A DNA stretch of 64,000 bases from Maritalea porphyrae (GTDB lineage: Bacteria > Pseudomonadota > Alphaproteobacteria > Rhizobiales > Devosiaceae), in the NCBI RefSeq assembly GCF_027213965.1, contig NZ_JAPWGX010000002.1:474412-538411 (forward strand). The letters run 5' to 3'. Below, in pieces: positions 35,748-46,554 of the stretch. Each line of letters begins with the position of its first letter. Position 1 is the first letter of the stretch. Position numbers and translations under genes: made by a program. Below the pieces are notes generated by a model. That model did not search any database, was not told where the DNA came from, and was given only the letters and a program-made list of their open reading frames with translations.

Positions 35748-38195
35748 CTATTGCGCGACGCAATCAAGACCCGGTGCATTGTTTCCGCGCAACACCAATT
35801 GTTGGTCATTGATAATCGCACTTGTTCCCCCGAAGATGTTTTGGCTGCGCCCTGCAACGCTTGCGCGGTGCACAGCATAACGTTCATCGATAATGGCGAA
35901 GCCATGGTTGGGGGCAATGAGCACTTGGGCGCGGCTTCCGTCGTCGCACTGATAGCTTTTAACAAAGGCGCTTGGGTCAGCTCTGTCCATTTTATCTTTG
36001 ATGGAAAAAGTGACATCTTTATTTGGCGAAGCATAGGTTGCAATACAGCGCCCACCGGGGCGGCGCACTTCCCAAGATTGACCTTCACGCGCATCAACCG
36101 TTAGCCGCGCACCCGGCGGCACATCGCGCACGCGCACGCGCTGCCCATTTGGCTGGATTTGAAACAAGTCGTAGCTGTTTGATCCATTGTTGACGAAGGA
36201 GGATTTGACCTGACGTTGCCCAAGCGGGGTGGGCAGATCCGTTTGCGTACACAAGAAGTCAGGGCTATTTTGATAGGCCTGCAAAACCGCTTGTGCTGCG
36301 GAACTGGTGCGGCCAATTTCGACCTTAATTTTGCCATCGCTTTGGGCGGACAGATTATTGAAGATATCCGCGATCGAATTAAACACTTGCTCTTCCGCAC
36401 TCGGCCGGTCTGGGGTGAGATTATCGATCGGCTCAGCAACCGGCGCTGCTTCATAGGGGCGACAAGCCGCAACAAATTCGCGCACAGGCTTGGCACTGCC
36501 TTTAAGCGAATAGGTGCTCATCCGGTCCCCATCCATGGCGATATGAACCACATTGCCCGCCGCCAAACTGGCCCAAAATGGATCGTCTATATCCATGCCA
36601 GCAACAGGCACTGCGCCCCATTCGATGCCCTGAACAGTGCGGGTGCGCGCCGTCAGTTTACCTTGATTGCCAATGGTATCCCAAAAGATCTCAACATTGC
36701 GATTATCAGCCATGTTGGGTGGGGCTGAGGCAAACATCACTTCCGCAAAGCCAGATTCTCTTTCGCAACGTGCGGCCAAGCCGATACGGTCTGTGTTCGC
36801 ATCGCCGAACTGTAATTGCTGGCCACCATTTTGAATGGTGGTGCGTGACCACTTAAGGCTGACATCACCTGTTACGTCGCCAATGACCGATGGGCCATTG
36901 AAACGCTGGTTACAGGCGCGAATAAAATTGCGAACAGGGTCGGCACTGCCTTTAAGAGAAAGGCGAAGGCGATGATCATCGTTGGCAATAATTGTGAAGG
37001 CACTGCCCGAAATCAGCCCGTTCCACAGACCATGTTGGGTGGTGAGATTAAAGAATGGCGCCGTTAGATTTGGCCCATACGGCGCGCGACCGCCAAATGC
37101 ATTTTGTTTGCCTTGATATCGCCCCGCCCACATTTGCAAAACCGAGCGTGACGATAGGCCCGCGCGGGCGGGAAACCCTGTTAGGTACAAATCGGCGTTT
37201 CGGCTGCCGGGCTGACAAACAGCCACAAACCCTGCAGCGCGGTTGTTTGACGCAAAACGCAGTTGCGCATTGTCGTTCGCATCACGGGGCGCGGTGAAGC
37301 GCCATGTGAAGGGAGACGCCAAACTGGTGTCGGTGAGATATTGCGGTGTTGGGGTGAGGGTGACGTCAAAGTTTTGCGCACAAATGTCCAATTTATCTGA
37401 AGCCTTGGCCCCAGACGCAAATTCAACGCCAACTGTGGCTTCGCACTTAAACGCTGGGGCACCAACCGCAAGCCGCGTGCGCACGCCGCCAGCGATCCAG
37501 CGCAAAATCGGCACTTTGCGGCCATCAACGCTTACACTCGAAATCCGGTCGTCTGTCTGACTTGAGCGAACGGTAAAGACCTCAAAATATTCACGTTTTG
37601 GCGCAAGGTCGAGCACAACCTCATTATCGTTGGCGCACAGATCAACCTTCTCGTTGAACCTATTGCCATTGGACAATAGCGCTTCAAGTTGGGTTGTACA
37701 TTTATAGCCAGAAGGGCCGCGCTTGAGGGTGAACTCTACGCGATTTGAATCCATGAAAGCGGTAAAACTTTGGGGCTGGCCATTTAGCGACATGGAGTAA
37801 ATGCGCACTTTGGGGTCAGACGGCACAATGGAGATTTGTTTTTGTGATGCGCCACTGCCATCATCTTCAAAGCTAACATTGATCTGCCAAACGCTTTCAC
37901 ACAGGTCATATTGTTTGCGCAAAAAACGCCCGTTTTCGGCAATAATGGAGAGCGTATATTTGCAGCCAAAATTGTGGGTTTCACCGCGAATTTCAATGAA
38001 GGTATAACCATTTTGATTGGAAATTATGTTGGCCCGCTGGCCGTCCACAAAAACGGACTGAAGAACAGTATCCGCAGGCGTTGTCTTTATGGTGAGCACG
38101 CGCGTTGATAGCTGCGCAAATGCATTTGTGCTCAACAGGAAAAGAACGGAAATGGCCAAGGTGGCATTGGCTAAGAACAGTTTGGCGCGGTGCAT
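35748..38195 (-). CDS. Large secreted multidomain protein with Cys repeats, VHL-beta-like and MliC-like segments
   Basis: An exported protein of 815 residues. The signal peptide runs from MHRAKLF to STNAFAQ, cleaved near residue 27. Residues ~30-290 hold three related modules, each with a Cys near the start of a strand and a second Cys in a DLC/DIC motif (GCKYTLS..YDLC, YKCTTQL..VDLC, FKCEATV..LDIC). Residues ~295-580 hold two longer modules ending in LKGSADPVRNFIRAC and LKGSAKPVREFVAAC. Residues ~665-724 resemble the VHL beta domain (SFVNNGSNSYDLF, then VPPGARLTV and GQSWEV). Residues ~746-815 resemble MliC-type lysozyme inhibitors (YQCDDGS ... CVAQ). No catalytic site is evident. A binding or envelope-protection role is inferred only. 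Confidence 0.75.
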   Translation of the reverse strand: MHRAKLFLANATLAISVLFLLSTNAFAQLSTRVLTIKTTPADTVLQSVFVDGQRANIISNQNGYTFIEIRGETHNFGCKYTLSIIAENGRFLRKQYDLCESVWQINVSFEDDGSGASQKQISIVPSDPKVRIYSMSLNGQPQSFTAFMDSNRVEFTLKRGPSGYKCTTQLEALLSNGNRFNEKVDLCANDNEVVLDLAPKREYFEVFTVRSSQTDDRISSVSVDGRKVPILRWIAGGVRTRLAVGAPAFKCEATVGVEFASGAKASDKLDICAQNFDVTLTPTPQYLTDTSLASPFTWRFTAPRDANDNAQLRFASNNRAAGFVAVCQPGSRNADLYLTGFPARAGLSSRSVLQMWAGRYQGKQNAFGGRAPYGPNLTAPFFNLTTQHGLWNGLISGSAFTIIANDDHRLRLSLKGSADPVRNFIRACNQRFNGPSVIGDVTGDVSLKWSRTTIQNGGQQLQFGDANTDRIGLAARCERESGFAEVMFASAPPNMADNRNVEIFWDTIGNQGKLTARTRTVQGIEWGAVPVAGMDIDDPFWASLAAGNVVHIAMDGDRMSTYSLKGSAKPVREFVAACRPYEAAPVAEPIDNLTPDRPSAEEQVFNSIADIFNNLSAQSDGKIKVEIGRTSSAAQAVLQAYQNSPDFLCTQTDLPTPLGQRQVKSSFVNNGSNSYDLFQIQPNGQRVRVRDVPPGARLTVDAREGQSWEVRRPGGRCIATYASPNKDVTFSIKDKMDRADPSAFVKSYQCDDGSRAQVLIAPNHGFAIIDERYAVHRASVAGRSQNIFGGTSAIINDQQLVLRGNNAPGLDCVAQ

Positions 38196-38325
38196 GACAC
38201 ACTCCCTTGATTGATCAGCGCCCCCCGCGCTTTTCAGGTGAGTATATTCAATCGTGCCAATATGTCTAAATTATGTGATGGGGGCAAACAAAGGCGCGAG
38301 AATTCTATCCCGCGCCCTATAGCGT

Positions 38326-39996
38326 TTACAAAATGCCCGGCAAGTTCAGCCCTTTTTCGCGCGCGCAATCCAGCGCAATGTCATATCCAGCGTCTGCGTG
38401 GCGCATGACGCCGGTCGCTGGGTCATTCCACAGAACACGTTCAATGCGCTTGGCCGCTTCTTTTGTTCCATCAGCAACAATGACCATACCAGAGTGTTGC
38501 GAATAGCCCATGCCAACGCCACCGCCATGATGCAGCGACACCCATGTGGCGCCAGAGGCGGTATTTAAAAGCGCATTGAGCAATGGCCAATCGGACACAG
38601 CGTCTGATCCGTCTTGCATAGCCTCAGTTTCCCGGTTTGGTGATGCCACTGAACCGCTGTCCAAATGGTCGCGACCGATGACCACTGGCGCTTCGAGTTC
38701 GCCATTGGCCACCATTTCATTAAACGCCAACCCCAAACGATGCCGATCACCCAAACCAACCCAGCAAATACGCGCAGGCAGGCCTTGGAACGCGATCCGT
38801 TCGCGGGCCATATCTAACCAATTGTGCAGGTGCTTGTTGTCGGGCAGAATCTCTTTGACCTTTTGGTCGGTCTTATAAATATCTTCTGGATTACCGGAAA
38901 GCGCTGCCCAACGGAATGGGCCGACCCCACGACAGAACAGAGGACGAATATAGGCAGGGACAAAACCGGGGAAATCAAAAGCGTTTTCTAGCCCCTCGTC
39001 TTTGGCGACCTGGCGGATATTATTGCCATAATCCACCGTTGGAATGCCCGCTGCATGGAAGTCGAGCATGGCTTGCACTTGCACCTTCATCGAGGCGCGC
39101 GCGGCTTTTTCAACTTCCTTTGGCGCGTTTTCGCGCTTGTCGCGCCAATCGGCCATGGACCAACCGATGGGCAAATAGCCATTGATCGGGTCATGGGCTG
39201 AGGTCTGATCTGTCACAATATCCGGGCGCACGCCGCGCTTCACCAGTTCGGGGAATACGTCTGCCGCATTGCCGAGCAGGCCGACCGATTTGGCTTCGCC
39301 GGCTTTGGTCCAACGCTCGATAATTTCAAGCGCTTCATCAAGGCTATCGGTTTTCTCGTCGATATAGCGGGTGCGCAACCGGAAATCGATGCTTTCAGGA
39401 TTGCATTCAACTGCCAAACAAGAAGCCCCGGCCATTACGGCGGCAAGCGGTTGCGCACCGCCCATACCGCCTAGACCACCGGTCAAAATCCATTTGCCTT
39501 TTAGGCTGCCGTTATAGTGCTGACGACCGGCCTCCGCAAAAGTTTCATAAGTGCCCTGCACGATGCCTTGTGAGCCGATATATATCCACGAGCCAGCGGT
39601 CATTTGGCCATACATGGCCAAGCCCTTTTTATCGAGTTCGTTGAAATGGTCCCAATTGGCCCATTTGGGCACAAGGTTTGAATTGGCGATCAAAACACGC
39701 GGTGCTTCTGAATGGGTTTTGAAAACGCCAACCGGCTTTCCGGATTGCACGAGCAAGGTTTCGTCGGTTTTAAGCGTTTTAAGTGTATCAACAATTTTGT
39801 CGAAATCGCCCCAAGTGCGCGCTGCGCGGCCAATGCCACCATAGACTACCAATTCATGGGGGTTTTCCGCCACGTCCGGGTCAAGGTTGTTCATCAACAT
39901 GCGCATGGGCGCTTCGGTTGTCCAATCGCCACAGATCAAATCTTGGCCAATGGGTGAGCGCACGGTGCGGGCGTTTTTGCGTGGATTATCTGTCAT
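38326..39996 (-). CDS. hutU: Urocanate hydratase
   Basis: Adds water to urocanate to form imidazolonepropionate, using NAD+ as an electrophile. The 556-residue length is standard. The NAD-binding loop [14 protein letters not shown] lies near residue 175 and the active-site Cys in [16 protein letters not shown] near residue 405. GGGGAG stands just before the ATG. It is the last gene of the minus-strand hut operon hutI-hutH-hutG-hutU. Confidence 0.96.
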   Translation of the reverse strand: MTDNPRKNARTVRSPIGQDLICGDWTTEAPMRMLMNNLDPDVAENPHELVVYGGIGRAARTWGDFDKIVDTLKTLKTDETLLVQSGKPVGVFKTHSEAPRVLIANSNLVPKWANWDHFNELDKKGLAMYGQMTAGSWIYIGSQGIVQGTYETFAEAGRQHYNGSLKGKWILTGGLGGMGGAQPLAAVMAGASCLAVECNPESIDFRLRTRYIDEKTDSLDEALEIIERWTKAGEAKSVGLLGNAADVFPELVKRGVRPDIVTDQTSAHDPINGYLPIGWSMADWRDKRENAPKEVEKAARASMKVQVQAMLDFHAAGIPTVDYGNNIRQVAKDEGLENAFDFPGFVPAYIRPLFCRGVGPFRWAALSGNPEDIYKTDQKVKEILPDNKHLHNWLDMARERIAFQGLPARICWVGLGDRHRLGLAFNEMVANGELEAPVVIGRDHLDSGSVASPNRETEAMQDGSDAVSDWPLLNALLNTASGATWVSLHHGGGVGMGYSQHSGMVIVADGTKEAAKRIERVLWNDPATGVMRHADAGYDIALDCAREKGLNLPGIL

Positions 39997-40008
39997 TGTT
40001 TTTCTCCC

Positions 40009-40809
40009 CTAGGTGCGCGCATTGGCGGCGCAAAAATCAGTCATCATTGTGAGAATAGTTTTGAGCACGGGACGCAGTTTGTTCGCCTTCGTCTCGTCAT
40101 AGGTCCAAGGCGCTTGCTCATTGGTAAGGTACGCGCTTTGTGCGGTTTCCATTTGAAAAGCATGCACCCCATGGTTTGGATCAGCGTAATGGCGGGTGGT
40201 CCAGCCGCCTTTAAAGCGGCCATTGAGCACTGTTTCAAAACCGGATCGAGCACAAATCTGTAAGGCTTGTTGCTCGATTTCTGGTGCGCAAGTTGTGCCT
40301 TCATTGGTGCCAAGGTTGAGATCTGGCAACGTGCCCTCGAACAAAAAGGGCAATATCGAACGGATCGAATGACAGTCGTAGAGCACCACATCGGCGTGCA
40401 GCTGTTTAAGGCGCGCGATTTCATCGGCAAGGGCTTGATGATAGGGCGCATGAAAATGCATGCGCCGTTCTTCAACTTCGCCCTTTGTTGGCTCTTCGCC
40501 CGCAAAATAGATCGGTTCGCCTTCAAAATCCGTTGTTGGGCAAAGCGTTGTGGTGTTTTGCCCCGGGTAAAGCGAAACGCCTTTTGGGTCACGATTGGCG
40601 TCGATCACATAACGCGAGAAGGTGGCGCGCACGATGGTCACATCATCGAGCAATCCATCGTATAGCTGATCAATATGCCAATCGGTGTCGGTGAGCTTGC
40701 GCCCCTGATCATTGAGCCTGTCCATCACGTCGTCGGGCACAAAAGTGCCGGTGTGGGGCATGCCTAAAATGATCGGGCCTTTGCCCCGTTTAATCTCAAC
40801 CGGATGCAT
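40009..40809 (-). CDS. hutG: N-formylglutamate deformylase
   Basis: Hydrolyses N-formyl-L-glutamate to glutamate and formate, the final step of the five-step histidine route. The 266-residue protein is an N-formylglutamate amidohydrolase with ILGMPHTGTFVPDDV near the start, the metal-binding region VLYDCHSIRSILPFLF, and GWTTRHYADPNHGVHAFQME. Its ATG overlaps the hutH stop by one base. Its presence together with hutF means the organism uses the HutF/HutG branch rather than direct formiminoglutamase. Confidence 0.94.
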   Translation of the reverse strand: MHPVEIKRGKGPIILGMPHTGTFVPDDVMDRLNDQGRKLTDTDWHIDQLYDGLLDDVTIVRATFSRYVIDANRDPKGVSLYPGQNTTTLCPTTDFEGEPIYFAGEEPTKGEVEERRMHFHAPYHQALADEIARLKQLHADVVLYDCHSIRSILPFLFEGTLPDLNLGTNEGTTCAPEIEQQALQICARSGFETVLNGRFKGGWTTRHYADPNHGVHAFQMETAQSAYLTNEQAPWTYDETKANKLRPVLKTILTMMTDFCAANART

Positions 40810-42335
40810 TAGCTTGCCAACTCCAAAGTCTGGAGCGCTTGAGCCAATAGGTCTTGCTCAAGCACATATTGGCCTGATTGCACCAATTCTGGCGACATAT
40901 AGCGGTCTTCATCCAACGCTGGGATTTGCGCGCGCAGTTTGGCGATCAATTCTTCCAGTTTTGGCGCGGTTTTAAGCGGGCCGCGCAACTCGACACCCTG
41001 TACGGCGCTGAGCAATTCAATGCCCAAAATGTGGGAGAGGTTGGTGTTCATCTCGAGCAAGCGCCGCGCCGCATGGCAGGCCATAGACACATGGTCTTCT
41101 TGGTTGGCGCTGGTTGGGGTTGAATCAACCGAACAAGGATTTGCTTTTTGTTTGTTTTCTGACATCAGCGCTGCCGAGGTGACCTCTGCAATCATAAAGC
41201 CAGAATTTAGTCCCGGATTGGGGGTCAAAAACGCTGGCAAGCCGAATGAGAGGGCTGGGTCGACCAGTAAGGCGATCCGGCGCTGGGCAATCGCGCCAAT
41301 TTCGGCAATCGCCAGTGCAATTTGATCCGCCGCAAAGGCCACAGGTTCGGCATGGAAATTACCGCCTGAAATAATATCGTCATTATCAACAATTAGTGGG
41401 TTATCGGTGACCGCATTTGCTTCGATATGCAAGGTTTTTGCGGTTTGGCGCAACAGGTCGATACAGGCACCCATCACTTGAGGCTGGCAGCGCAAACAAT
41501 AGGGGTCTTGCACGCGCTCATCATTTTCGCGATGGCTTTCGCGAATTTCGGACCCTTCAAGCAAATCGCGCAACATGGCCGCTGCATCTATTTGGCCTTG
41601 ATGGCCGCGAAGGGTTTGGATTTCTTCGCGAAACGGGGCGTAAGACCCCATGGCCGCGTCCGTGGATAGCGCCCCGGTTACCAGCGCCGTTTTGGCCAAA
41701 CGCCATGCGTCGAACAGGCCCGCGAGCGCTAATGCGGTTGAGGTTTGGGTGCCATTGATCATGGCAAGGCCCTCTTTGGGCCCCAAGATTATGGGCGACA
41801 GGCCCGCAGCCATGAGCGCTTTTTTACCGCTTAGGCGTTGGCCTTTATAAAAGGCTTCGCCTTCGCCAATCATCACCGCTGTGAGATGGGCCAAAGGCGC
41901 AAGGTCGCCCGATGCGCCGACCGAGCCTTGGCCGGGGATCATGGGCACGACGCCTTTTGCCAGCATGTCTTGCAGCAATTCAACTGTTGTCCATTTGGTG
42001 CCAGACGCACCGCGGCCAAGCGATAGCAATTTGAGCGTCATGATCAGGCGCACAATGTTTTCGCTTAATGGCTCACCAACGCCAGAGGCGTGGGAGAGGA
42101 TGAGATTGCGCTGCAAAGTTGATGTGTCTTTTTGGGCGATGCGGGTTTTGGCCAATTTGCCAAAGCCTGTGTTCACTCCATATACCGCATCACCGCCCGC
42201 CGCAGCGCGTTCGATCACTTGGGCGGCCCGTTCAATTTTAGGGCGTGCTGCATCGATCAATCGAGCGGGGGTGCCGTTTCGATAAATGTCTTCTAGTTGG
42301 TCAAGCGTTGCTGCAGCCGGGGTGAGATTAATCAC
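40809..42335 (-). CDS. hutH: Histidine ammonia-lyase
   Basis: Removes ammonia from histidine to give urocanate. The 508-residue protein carries the Ala-Ser-Gly triad that forms the MIO prosthetic group in [15 protein letters not shown] (about residue 142). [11 protein letters not shown] is the substrate-loop motif. I choose GTG 42335 because it lies eight bases after GGAGG and gives the normal N-terminus VINLTPAA. The longer frame to 42413 runs inside hutI. It overlaps hutI by eight bases, implying coupled translation. Confidence 0.95.
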   Translation of the reverse strand: MINLTPAAATLDQLEDIYRNGTPARLIDAARPKIERAAQVIERAAAGGDAVYGVNTGFGKLAKTRIAQKDTSTLQRNLILSHASGVGEPLSENIVRLIMTLKLLSLGRGASGTKWTTVELLQDMLAKGVVPMIPGQGSVGASGDLAPLAHLTAVMIGEGEAFYKGQRLSGKKALMAAGLSPIILGPKEGLAMINGTQTSTALALAGLFDAWRLAKTALVTGALSTDAAMGSYAPFREEIQTLRGHQGQIDAAAMLRDLLEGSEIRESHRENDERVQDPYCLRCQPQVMGACIDLLRQTAKTLHIEANAVTDNPLIVDNDDIISGGNFHAEPVAFAADQIALAIAEIGAIAQRRIALLVDPALSFGLPAFLTPNPGLNSGFMIAEVTSAALMSENKQKANPCSVDSTPTSANQEDHVSMACHAARRLLEMNTNLSHILGIELLSAVQGVELRGPLKTAPKLEELIAKLRAQIPALDEDRYMSPELVQSGQYVLEQDLLAQALQTLELAS

Positions 42336-43551
42336 GAATGATGCCTCCAAAAATGGAAAGTTTGAGCGGGTTGAACCCGATTCTATAGGTGAGTTCGGCA
42401 GGGCTTTTGACATCCCAAACCGCTAAGTCTGCGCGTTTTCCAACCGCTATTGATCCTGTTTGATCTGCCAACCCCAATGCTTTTGCCGCATTGATGGTGA
42501 CCCCACGCAATGCTTCGTCCGGCGTCATGCGGAACAAGGTTGCAGCCATATTCATGGTGAGCAGCAGCGAGGTGAGCGGCGAGGAACCGGGGTTGCTATC
42601 CGTGGCGATGGCGATGGGCACCTGATGGGTGCGCAATTGCGCAATGGGCGGCATTTGAGTTTCGCGCAGCGTATAAAAAGCGCCGGGCAGCAAGACCGCA
42701 ACCGTGCCTGTTTTTGCCATGGCTTTCACGCCTGTTTCGTCGAGATATTCAAGATGGTCCGCCGACAATGCGCCATAGGAAGCGGCCATTGCCGCCCCAC
42801 TTAGGTTGCTCAATTGCTCGGCGTGCAATTTGACCGGGAGACCAAGTTTTTGTGCCGCGTCAAACACCACGCGCATTTGGTCGGGTGAAAAGGCAATGCC
42901 TTCACAAAACCCATCCACCGCATCCACCAAGCCTTCTTGGGCCAAAGCGGGCAGCATTTGATTGGCCACATGTTGGATATAGTCGTCGGCCCGGCCTTTA
43001 AACTCTGGCGGTGTGGCGTGTGCGCCCAAAAATGTGGTTTTGATGTTGATCGGGCGTAAAGTTGCGAGCTTTTTAGCGGCCAAGAGCATGTTGCGCTCTG
43101 AGGTTAGATCAAGGCCATAGCCGGATTTAATCTCGATGGTGGTTACGCCCTCGGCCAACAATGCATCGAGCCGAGGCAGGGCCATTGCAACCAACTGATC
43201 AACCGTTGCAGCGCGGGTGGCGGTAACCGTTGATAAAATGCCACCGCCAGCGCGGGCCACTTCCTCATAAGATGCGCCTTCAAGCCGCATTTCAAATTCA
43301 TTCGCGCGATTGCCGCCGTAAACCAAATGTGTGTGGCAATCGATCAGCCCGGGGGTCACCAGCGCGCCCTGCAAATCATGTTGACGCCATGTGTCAAACG
43401 GCGCGGGCACGGCTGCGCTTTGGCCGATCCAAACGATCTGATCATTTTGCACTGCAATTGCGCCATCTTCAATCAGACCGCCATAGCGTTGATCGGGTGA
43501 ATCCATCAGTGCGATCTGTGTGTTGATCAACAGATAGTTGGTTTTCGACAT
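42328..43551 (-). CDS. hutI: Imidazolonepropionase
   Basis: Opens the ring of 4-imidazolone-5-propionate to N-formimino-glutamate. It is a zinc amidohydrolase of 407 residues with [16 protein letters not shown] (HxH), [11 protein letters not shown], the His of LHAEQLSNL, and [11 protein letters not shown] with the late Asp. ATG 43551 is preferred to TTG 43554. It is the first gene of the minus-strand hut operon, divergent from hutF. Confidence 0.95.
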   Translation of the reverse strand: MSKTNYLLINTQIALMDSPDQRYGGLIEDGAIAVQNDQIVWIGQSAAVPAPFDTWRQHDLQGALVTPGLIDCHTHLVYGGNRANEFEMRLEGASYEEVARAGGGILSTVTATRAATVDQLVAMALPRLDALLAEGVTTIEIKSGYGLDLTSERNMLLAAKKLATLRPINIKTTFLGAHATPPEFKGRADDYIQHVANQMLPALAQEGLVDAVDGFCEGIAFSPDQMRVVFDAAQKLGLPVKLHAEQLSNLSGAAMAASYGALSADHLEYLDETGVKAMAKTGTVAVLLPGAFYTLRETQMPPIAQLRTHQVPIAIATDSNPGSSPLTSLLLTMNMAATLFRMTPDEALRGVTINAAKALGLADQTGSIAVGKRADLAVWDVKSPAELTYRIGFNPLKLSIFGGIIRD

Positions 43552-43610
43552 CAAAATGCGCCCTAAAATTAGTCAGCGTTTTAACAGGCAATGCTTGCCA
43601 GCCACAAAAA

Positions 43611-43646
43611 TATGTATATGCTTATTTCTAATATGTCCATACATAT
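43611..43646. promoter_or_regulatory. Likely HutC operator in the hutI-hutF divergent promoter
   Basis: TATGT-CCAT-ACATA (43632-43645) is a perfect inverted repeat. TATGTATATG at 43611 supplies a further half site, so TATGTAT and ATACATA face each other across the region. HutC proteins of the GntR/UTRA family bind TGTA/TACA-type dyads, and hutC is three genes away in the same cluster. Confidence 0.6.
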
Positions 43647-43669
43647 TCAATCTGTCAAATGGAACTGAA

Positions 43670-45040
43670 ATGCAGCATATTTTCGCCAAATCTGCCCTAT
43701 TGCCAAATGGATGGGCAACCAATGTCCGGCTTTCAATTGAGGGCGGCAAAATCTTCGAAGTTGAAACCAACGCGATTAAACAGAAAACCGACACAGACCT
43801 TGGCGAGCAGTTGCTATTGCCCGCCATTTCAAATGTGCACAGCCATTCGTTTCAACGAGCGATGGCCGGATTGTCGGAACGGCGCGGGGCCTCAACCGAT
43901 AGTTTTTGGACCTGGCGCGATGTGATGTATCGGTTTTTGGATCAGCTCAGCGTTGACGATATTCACGCGATTGCCGCCTTCACCTTTATGGAAATGGCAG
44001 AAGCTGGTTTTGCTGCGGTGGGTGAATTCCACTATGTGCACCATCAAACTGGGGGCACCCGATACAACAATGTGGCAGAGACCAGTTTGCAGATCATCGA
44101 TGCCGCACAGGAAGTTGGATTGGGGCTGACCCATTTGCCCGTGCTTTATAGTTTTGGTGGGGTGAATGGCGAACCGCTTAAAGGTGGGCAACAACGGTTT
44201 GGCAGCGATTTTAATCTGTTCGCTCGAATGGTTGAAGGCGCGCAATCGGCATTGAGAACCGCGCCTGCTGATTATCATATGGGTGTTGCGCCCCATTCTT
44301 TGCGGGCGGTGAATAAGGACCTGTTGGCCCAAGTCACCCAATTACTGCCCGGCGCGCCGGTGCATATGCATATTGCAGAACAACTGGCTGAAGTGGATGA
44401 CGTAAAAACCCATTGGGGCGCACGTCCCGTTGAATGGCTTTTGGAAAATGCGCCGGTTGATAAACATTGGTGCTTGATCCACTGCACGCATATGACGCCA
44501 GAGGAAACCATCGGTTTGGCCGATACGGGGGCTGTCGCCGGACTTTGCCCGATCACTGAAGCCAATTTGGGTGATGGGATTTTTGAGGCGGTGCGCTTTG
44601 TTGAACATGGCGGACAATTTGGCATAGGTTCAGACAGCGACTTGCGGATTTCTTTAGCTGAAGAGCTGCGCACGCTAGAGCACTCACAACGTTATAAAAC
44701 CAACCAGCGCACCGTGTTGGCGAAGCCGCATGGTTCGAACGCGCAATTTCTGTTGCAAAGTGCCGCTGCCGGGGGTGCGCAGGCGCTTGGGCGACAATCA
44801 GGGCGCATTGAAGCGGGCCAATGGGCTGATCTGTTTAGCCTAGACCCCCAATTAATTCTGGCGGATGGGCTGAGCGAAAGCCTTGCTTTGGACTATTGGA
44901 TGTTTGCAGGGCGCAATGACAATGTTCACAACCTATGGTCAGCGGGGCGGCATATTGTTAAAGATGGGCAACATATCAACCGTGCTTCGTTTGAACTGAA
45001 ATTCAGGCAAACGCTGCGCAAGCTGCGAGCCCTATTGTAA
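43670..45040 (+). CDS. hutF: Formimidoylglutamate deiminase
   Basis: Converts N-formimino-L-glutamate to N-formyl-L-glutamate and ammonia, which HutG then hydrolyses. The 456-residue amidohydrolase has the metal motif NVHSHSFQRAMAGL, the His of HMHIAEQLAEVDD, HCTHMTPEE, and the Asp in FGIGSDSDLRISLAEELR. ATG 43670 has GGAAC upstream; the longer frame to 43538 would run through the promoter and overlap hutI. hutC follows three bases after the stop. Confidence 0.94.
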   Translation: MQHIFAKSALLPNGWATNVRLSIEGGKIFEVETNAIKQKTDTDLGEQLLLPAISNVHSHSFQRAMAGLSERRGASTDSFWTWRDVMYRFLDQLSVDDIHAIAAFTFMEMAEAGFAAVGEFHYVHHQTGGTRYNNVAETSLQIIDAAQEVGLGLTHLPVLYSFGGVNGEPLKGGQQRFGSDFNLFARMVEGAQSALRTAPADYHMGVAPHSLRAVNKDLLAQVTQLLPGAPVHMHIAEQLAEVDDVKTHWGARPVEWLLENAPVDKHWCLIHCTHMTPEETIGLADTGAVAGLCPITEANLGDGIFEAVRFVEHGGQFGIGSDSDLRISLAEELRTLEHSQRYKTNQRTVLAKPHGSNAQFLLQSAAAGGAQALGRQSGRIEAGQWADLFSLDPQLILADGLSESLALDYWMFAGRNDNVHNLWSAGRHIVKDGQHINRASFELKFRQTLRKLRALL

Positions 45041-45043
45041 TTG

Positions 45044-45769
45044 ATGACCACGCGCCCTGAACCTGTTTATCTCAAGATCAAAAACGAGCTGCTGGACCGC
45101 ATTCGAAACGGTGAATTGCGGCCAGGGGATAAGGTGGAGCATGAAGAAATAATTGCTCAGCAATATGATTGTGCGCGGGCAACGGTTCACCGGGCCATCC
45201 GAGAGTTGGCCGAAGAAGGCTATGTGGAACGCAAACGCCGGGCGGGCACCCGTGTCGCTTCAGCGGGCACACGCGCCACGCGGGTAACCATTCCCCTTGT
45301 GCGCCAAGAAATCGAAGAACGCGGAGCCAGCTATCGGTTCACGGTGCTTGAGCAATCGGTAAGGGAAACGCCACAGGCCATAGCCGAAAATTTGGGGGTA
45401 GAGCGAGGCACAAAAGCGCTTTATCTACGCTGTGTGCATTTTGCCAGTGACATTCCTTTTCAATTGGAAGAACGCTGGATCAACCTTGAAATGGTACCCG
45501 AGGCAGAACACGCCAATTTTGATCAGATCAATCCGAATGAGTGGCTGGTGCAGTCTTCACCCTATTCAGAGGCGGCGCATTTCTTTTCGGCACAAAACGC
45601 AAATGCTGAACAAGCCAGCACGCTAAATGTGTTAGAAAACGATGCCCTTTTTGTCATTGAACGCCGCACACATCTTGGCGGCAAAGCAATCACCTATGCC
45701 CAATTGTTGCATCCGGGCGCAAACTACCGCATGACGGCCAAAAACTTCAGTTTTTCGACAAAAAATTAA
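45044..45769 (+). CDS. hutC: Histidine utilisation repressor (GntR/UTRA family)
   Basis: A repressor of the hut genes that is released by urocanate in known systems. The 241-residue protein has an N-terminal GntR winged helix (KIKNELLDRIRNGELRPGDK, then CARATVHRAIRELAEEGYVE) and a C-terminal UTRA ligand domain (ALYLRCVHFASDIPFQLEER). ATG 45044 is chosen over TTG 45041. It is co-transcribed with hutF and probably binds the dyad at 43611-43646. Confidence 0.92.
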   Translation: MTTRPEPVYLKIKNELLDRIRNGELRPGDKVEHEEIIAQQYDCARATVHRAIRELAEEGYVERKRRAGTRVASAGTRATRVTIPLVRQEIEERGASYRFTVLEQSVRETPQAIAENLGVERGTKALYLRCVHFASDIPFQLEERWINLEMVPEAEHANFDQINPNEWLVQSSPYSEAAHFFSAQNANAEQASTLNVLENDALFVIERRTHLGGKAITYAQLLHPGANYRMTAKNFSFSTKN

Positions 45770-45861
45770 CGGTTCCTACTTACATTGAATTTGTATATTT
45801 CACAATCCGGTTAAGTTAACATATTAAGTTGTTGCTTTGCCGATCAATTGAGTAGGCGTCC

Positions 45862-46479
45862 GTGATCAAATTCGATTTCGCAACAAATATGGGGAACAAC
45901 CCCAACTCGGTTGCCTTAATAGGCGATATTGCTGCGGACTTAGAATTTGCGACAGTTCGTCCCTATATGGGTCTGGCTGATGCTGAGCGCCTTTCAAAGA
46001 CAAATCCGGTCAATTTTTTCCTGTTTGACTATGGGTCGGACTTTGAAAAAACGGTGGAACGCATTAGCGAAATTCGGGCCAGCCATCAATTGCGGGTGCG
46101 GTTTGCGCCGCTGATTTGTTTTGTTGAGACACCGTCAAAAGAGTCGATCATTGAGTGTGTTAATGCGGGCTTTGATGACATATTGACAATTCCATGGGTC
46201 GCCTCTTCGATCAAAAACCGCTTGGCCAAACAAGTGAACACCAAAAATGTTTATTTTGAAACCGACAGCTATTTCGGCCCGGACAGGCGCCGGTATAATG
46301 ATGAAGCAAAAAAGCGCGGCGAAAAAGCACCCGCATCGGGTTTTGGCTTTCGGCGCTATGAATTTGTACGCAACAATTTTGCTGGCGTCCAAATCATGCA
46401 AGACAAAGTTGTTGGCAAAGCCCCTAGACGGCAAAGCGCAGCCTCAAACAAAGGCGTGCAACATCGGATGAGCATTTAG
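45862..46479 (+). CDS. Receiver-like (divergent CheY-fold) protein with GPDRRR motif, unknown function
   Basis: A 205-residue protein with no named family that I can assign with certainty. Residues ~15-125 resemble a response-regulator receiver fold: FFLFDYG is a strand with a possible phospho-acceptor Asp, APLICFVETP a later strand, and AGFDDILTIPW matches the place of the conserved Lys loop, but Pro-Trp replaces Lys-Pro. The tail contains YFGPDRRRYNDE, a basic motif I have seen with alphaproteobacterial receiver proteins. The C-terminus is basic. GTG 45862 follows AGTAGG. A chemoreceptor gene follows 75 bases on, so a chemotaxis or stress-signalling role is possible. Confidence 0.6.
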   Translation: MIKFDFATNMGNNPNSVALIGDIAADLEFATVRPYMGLADAERLSKTNPVNFFLFDYGSDFEKTVERISEIRASHQLRVRFAPLICFVETPSKESIIECVNAGFDDILTIPWVASSIKNRLAKQVNTKNVYFETDSYFGPDRRRYNDEAKKRGEKAPASGFGFRRYEFVRNNFAGVQIMQDKVVGKAPRRQSAASNKGVQHRMSI

Positions 46480-46554
46480 GTTTAACCCTTCATATGCGCA
46501 TTAGTGCGTAATGCCCTCCAAATCCGCAATTAACCAACAAGCGGCGACACTGGC

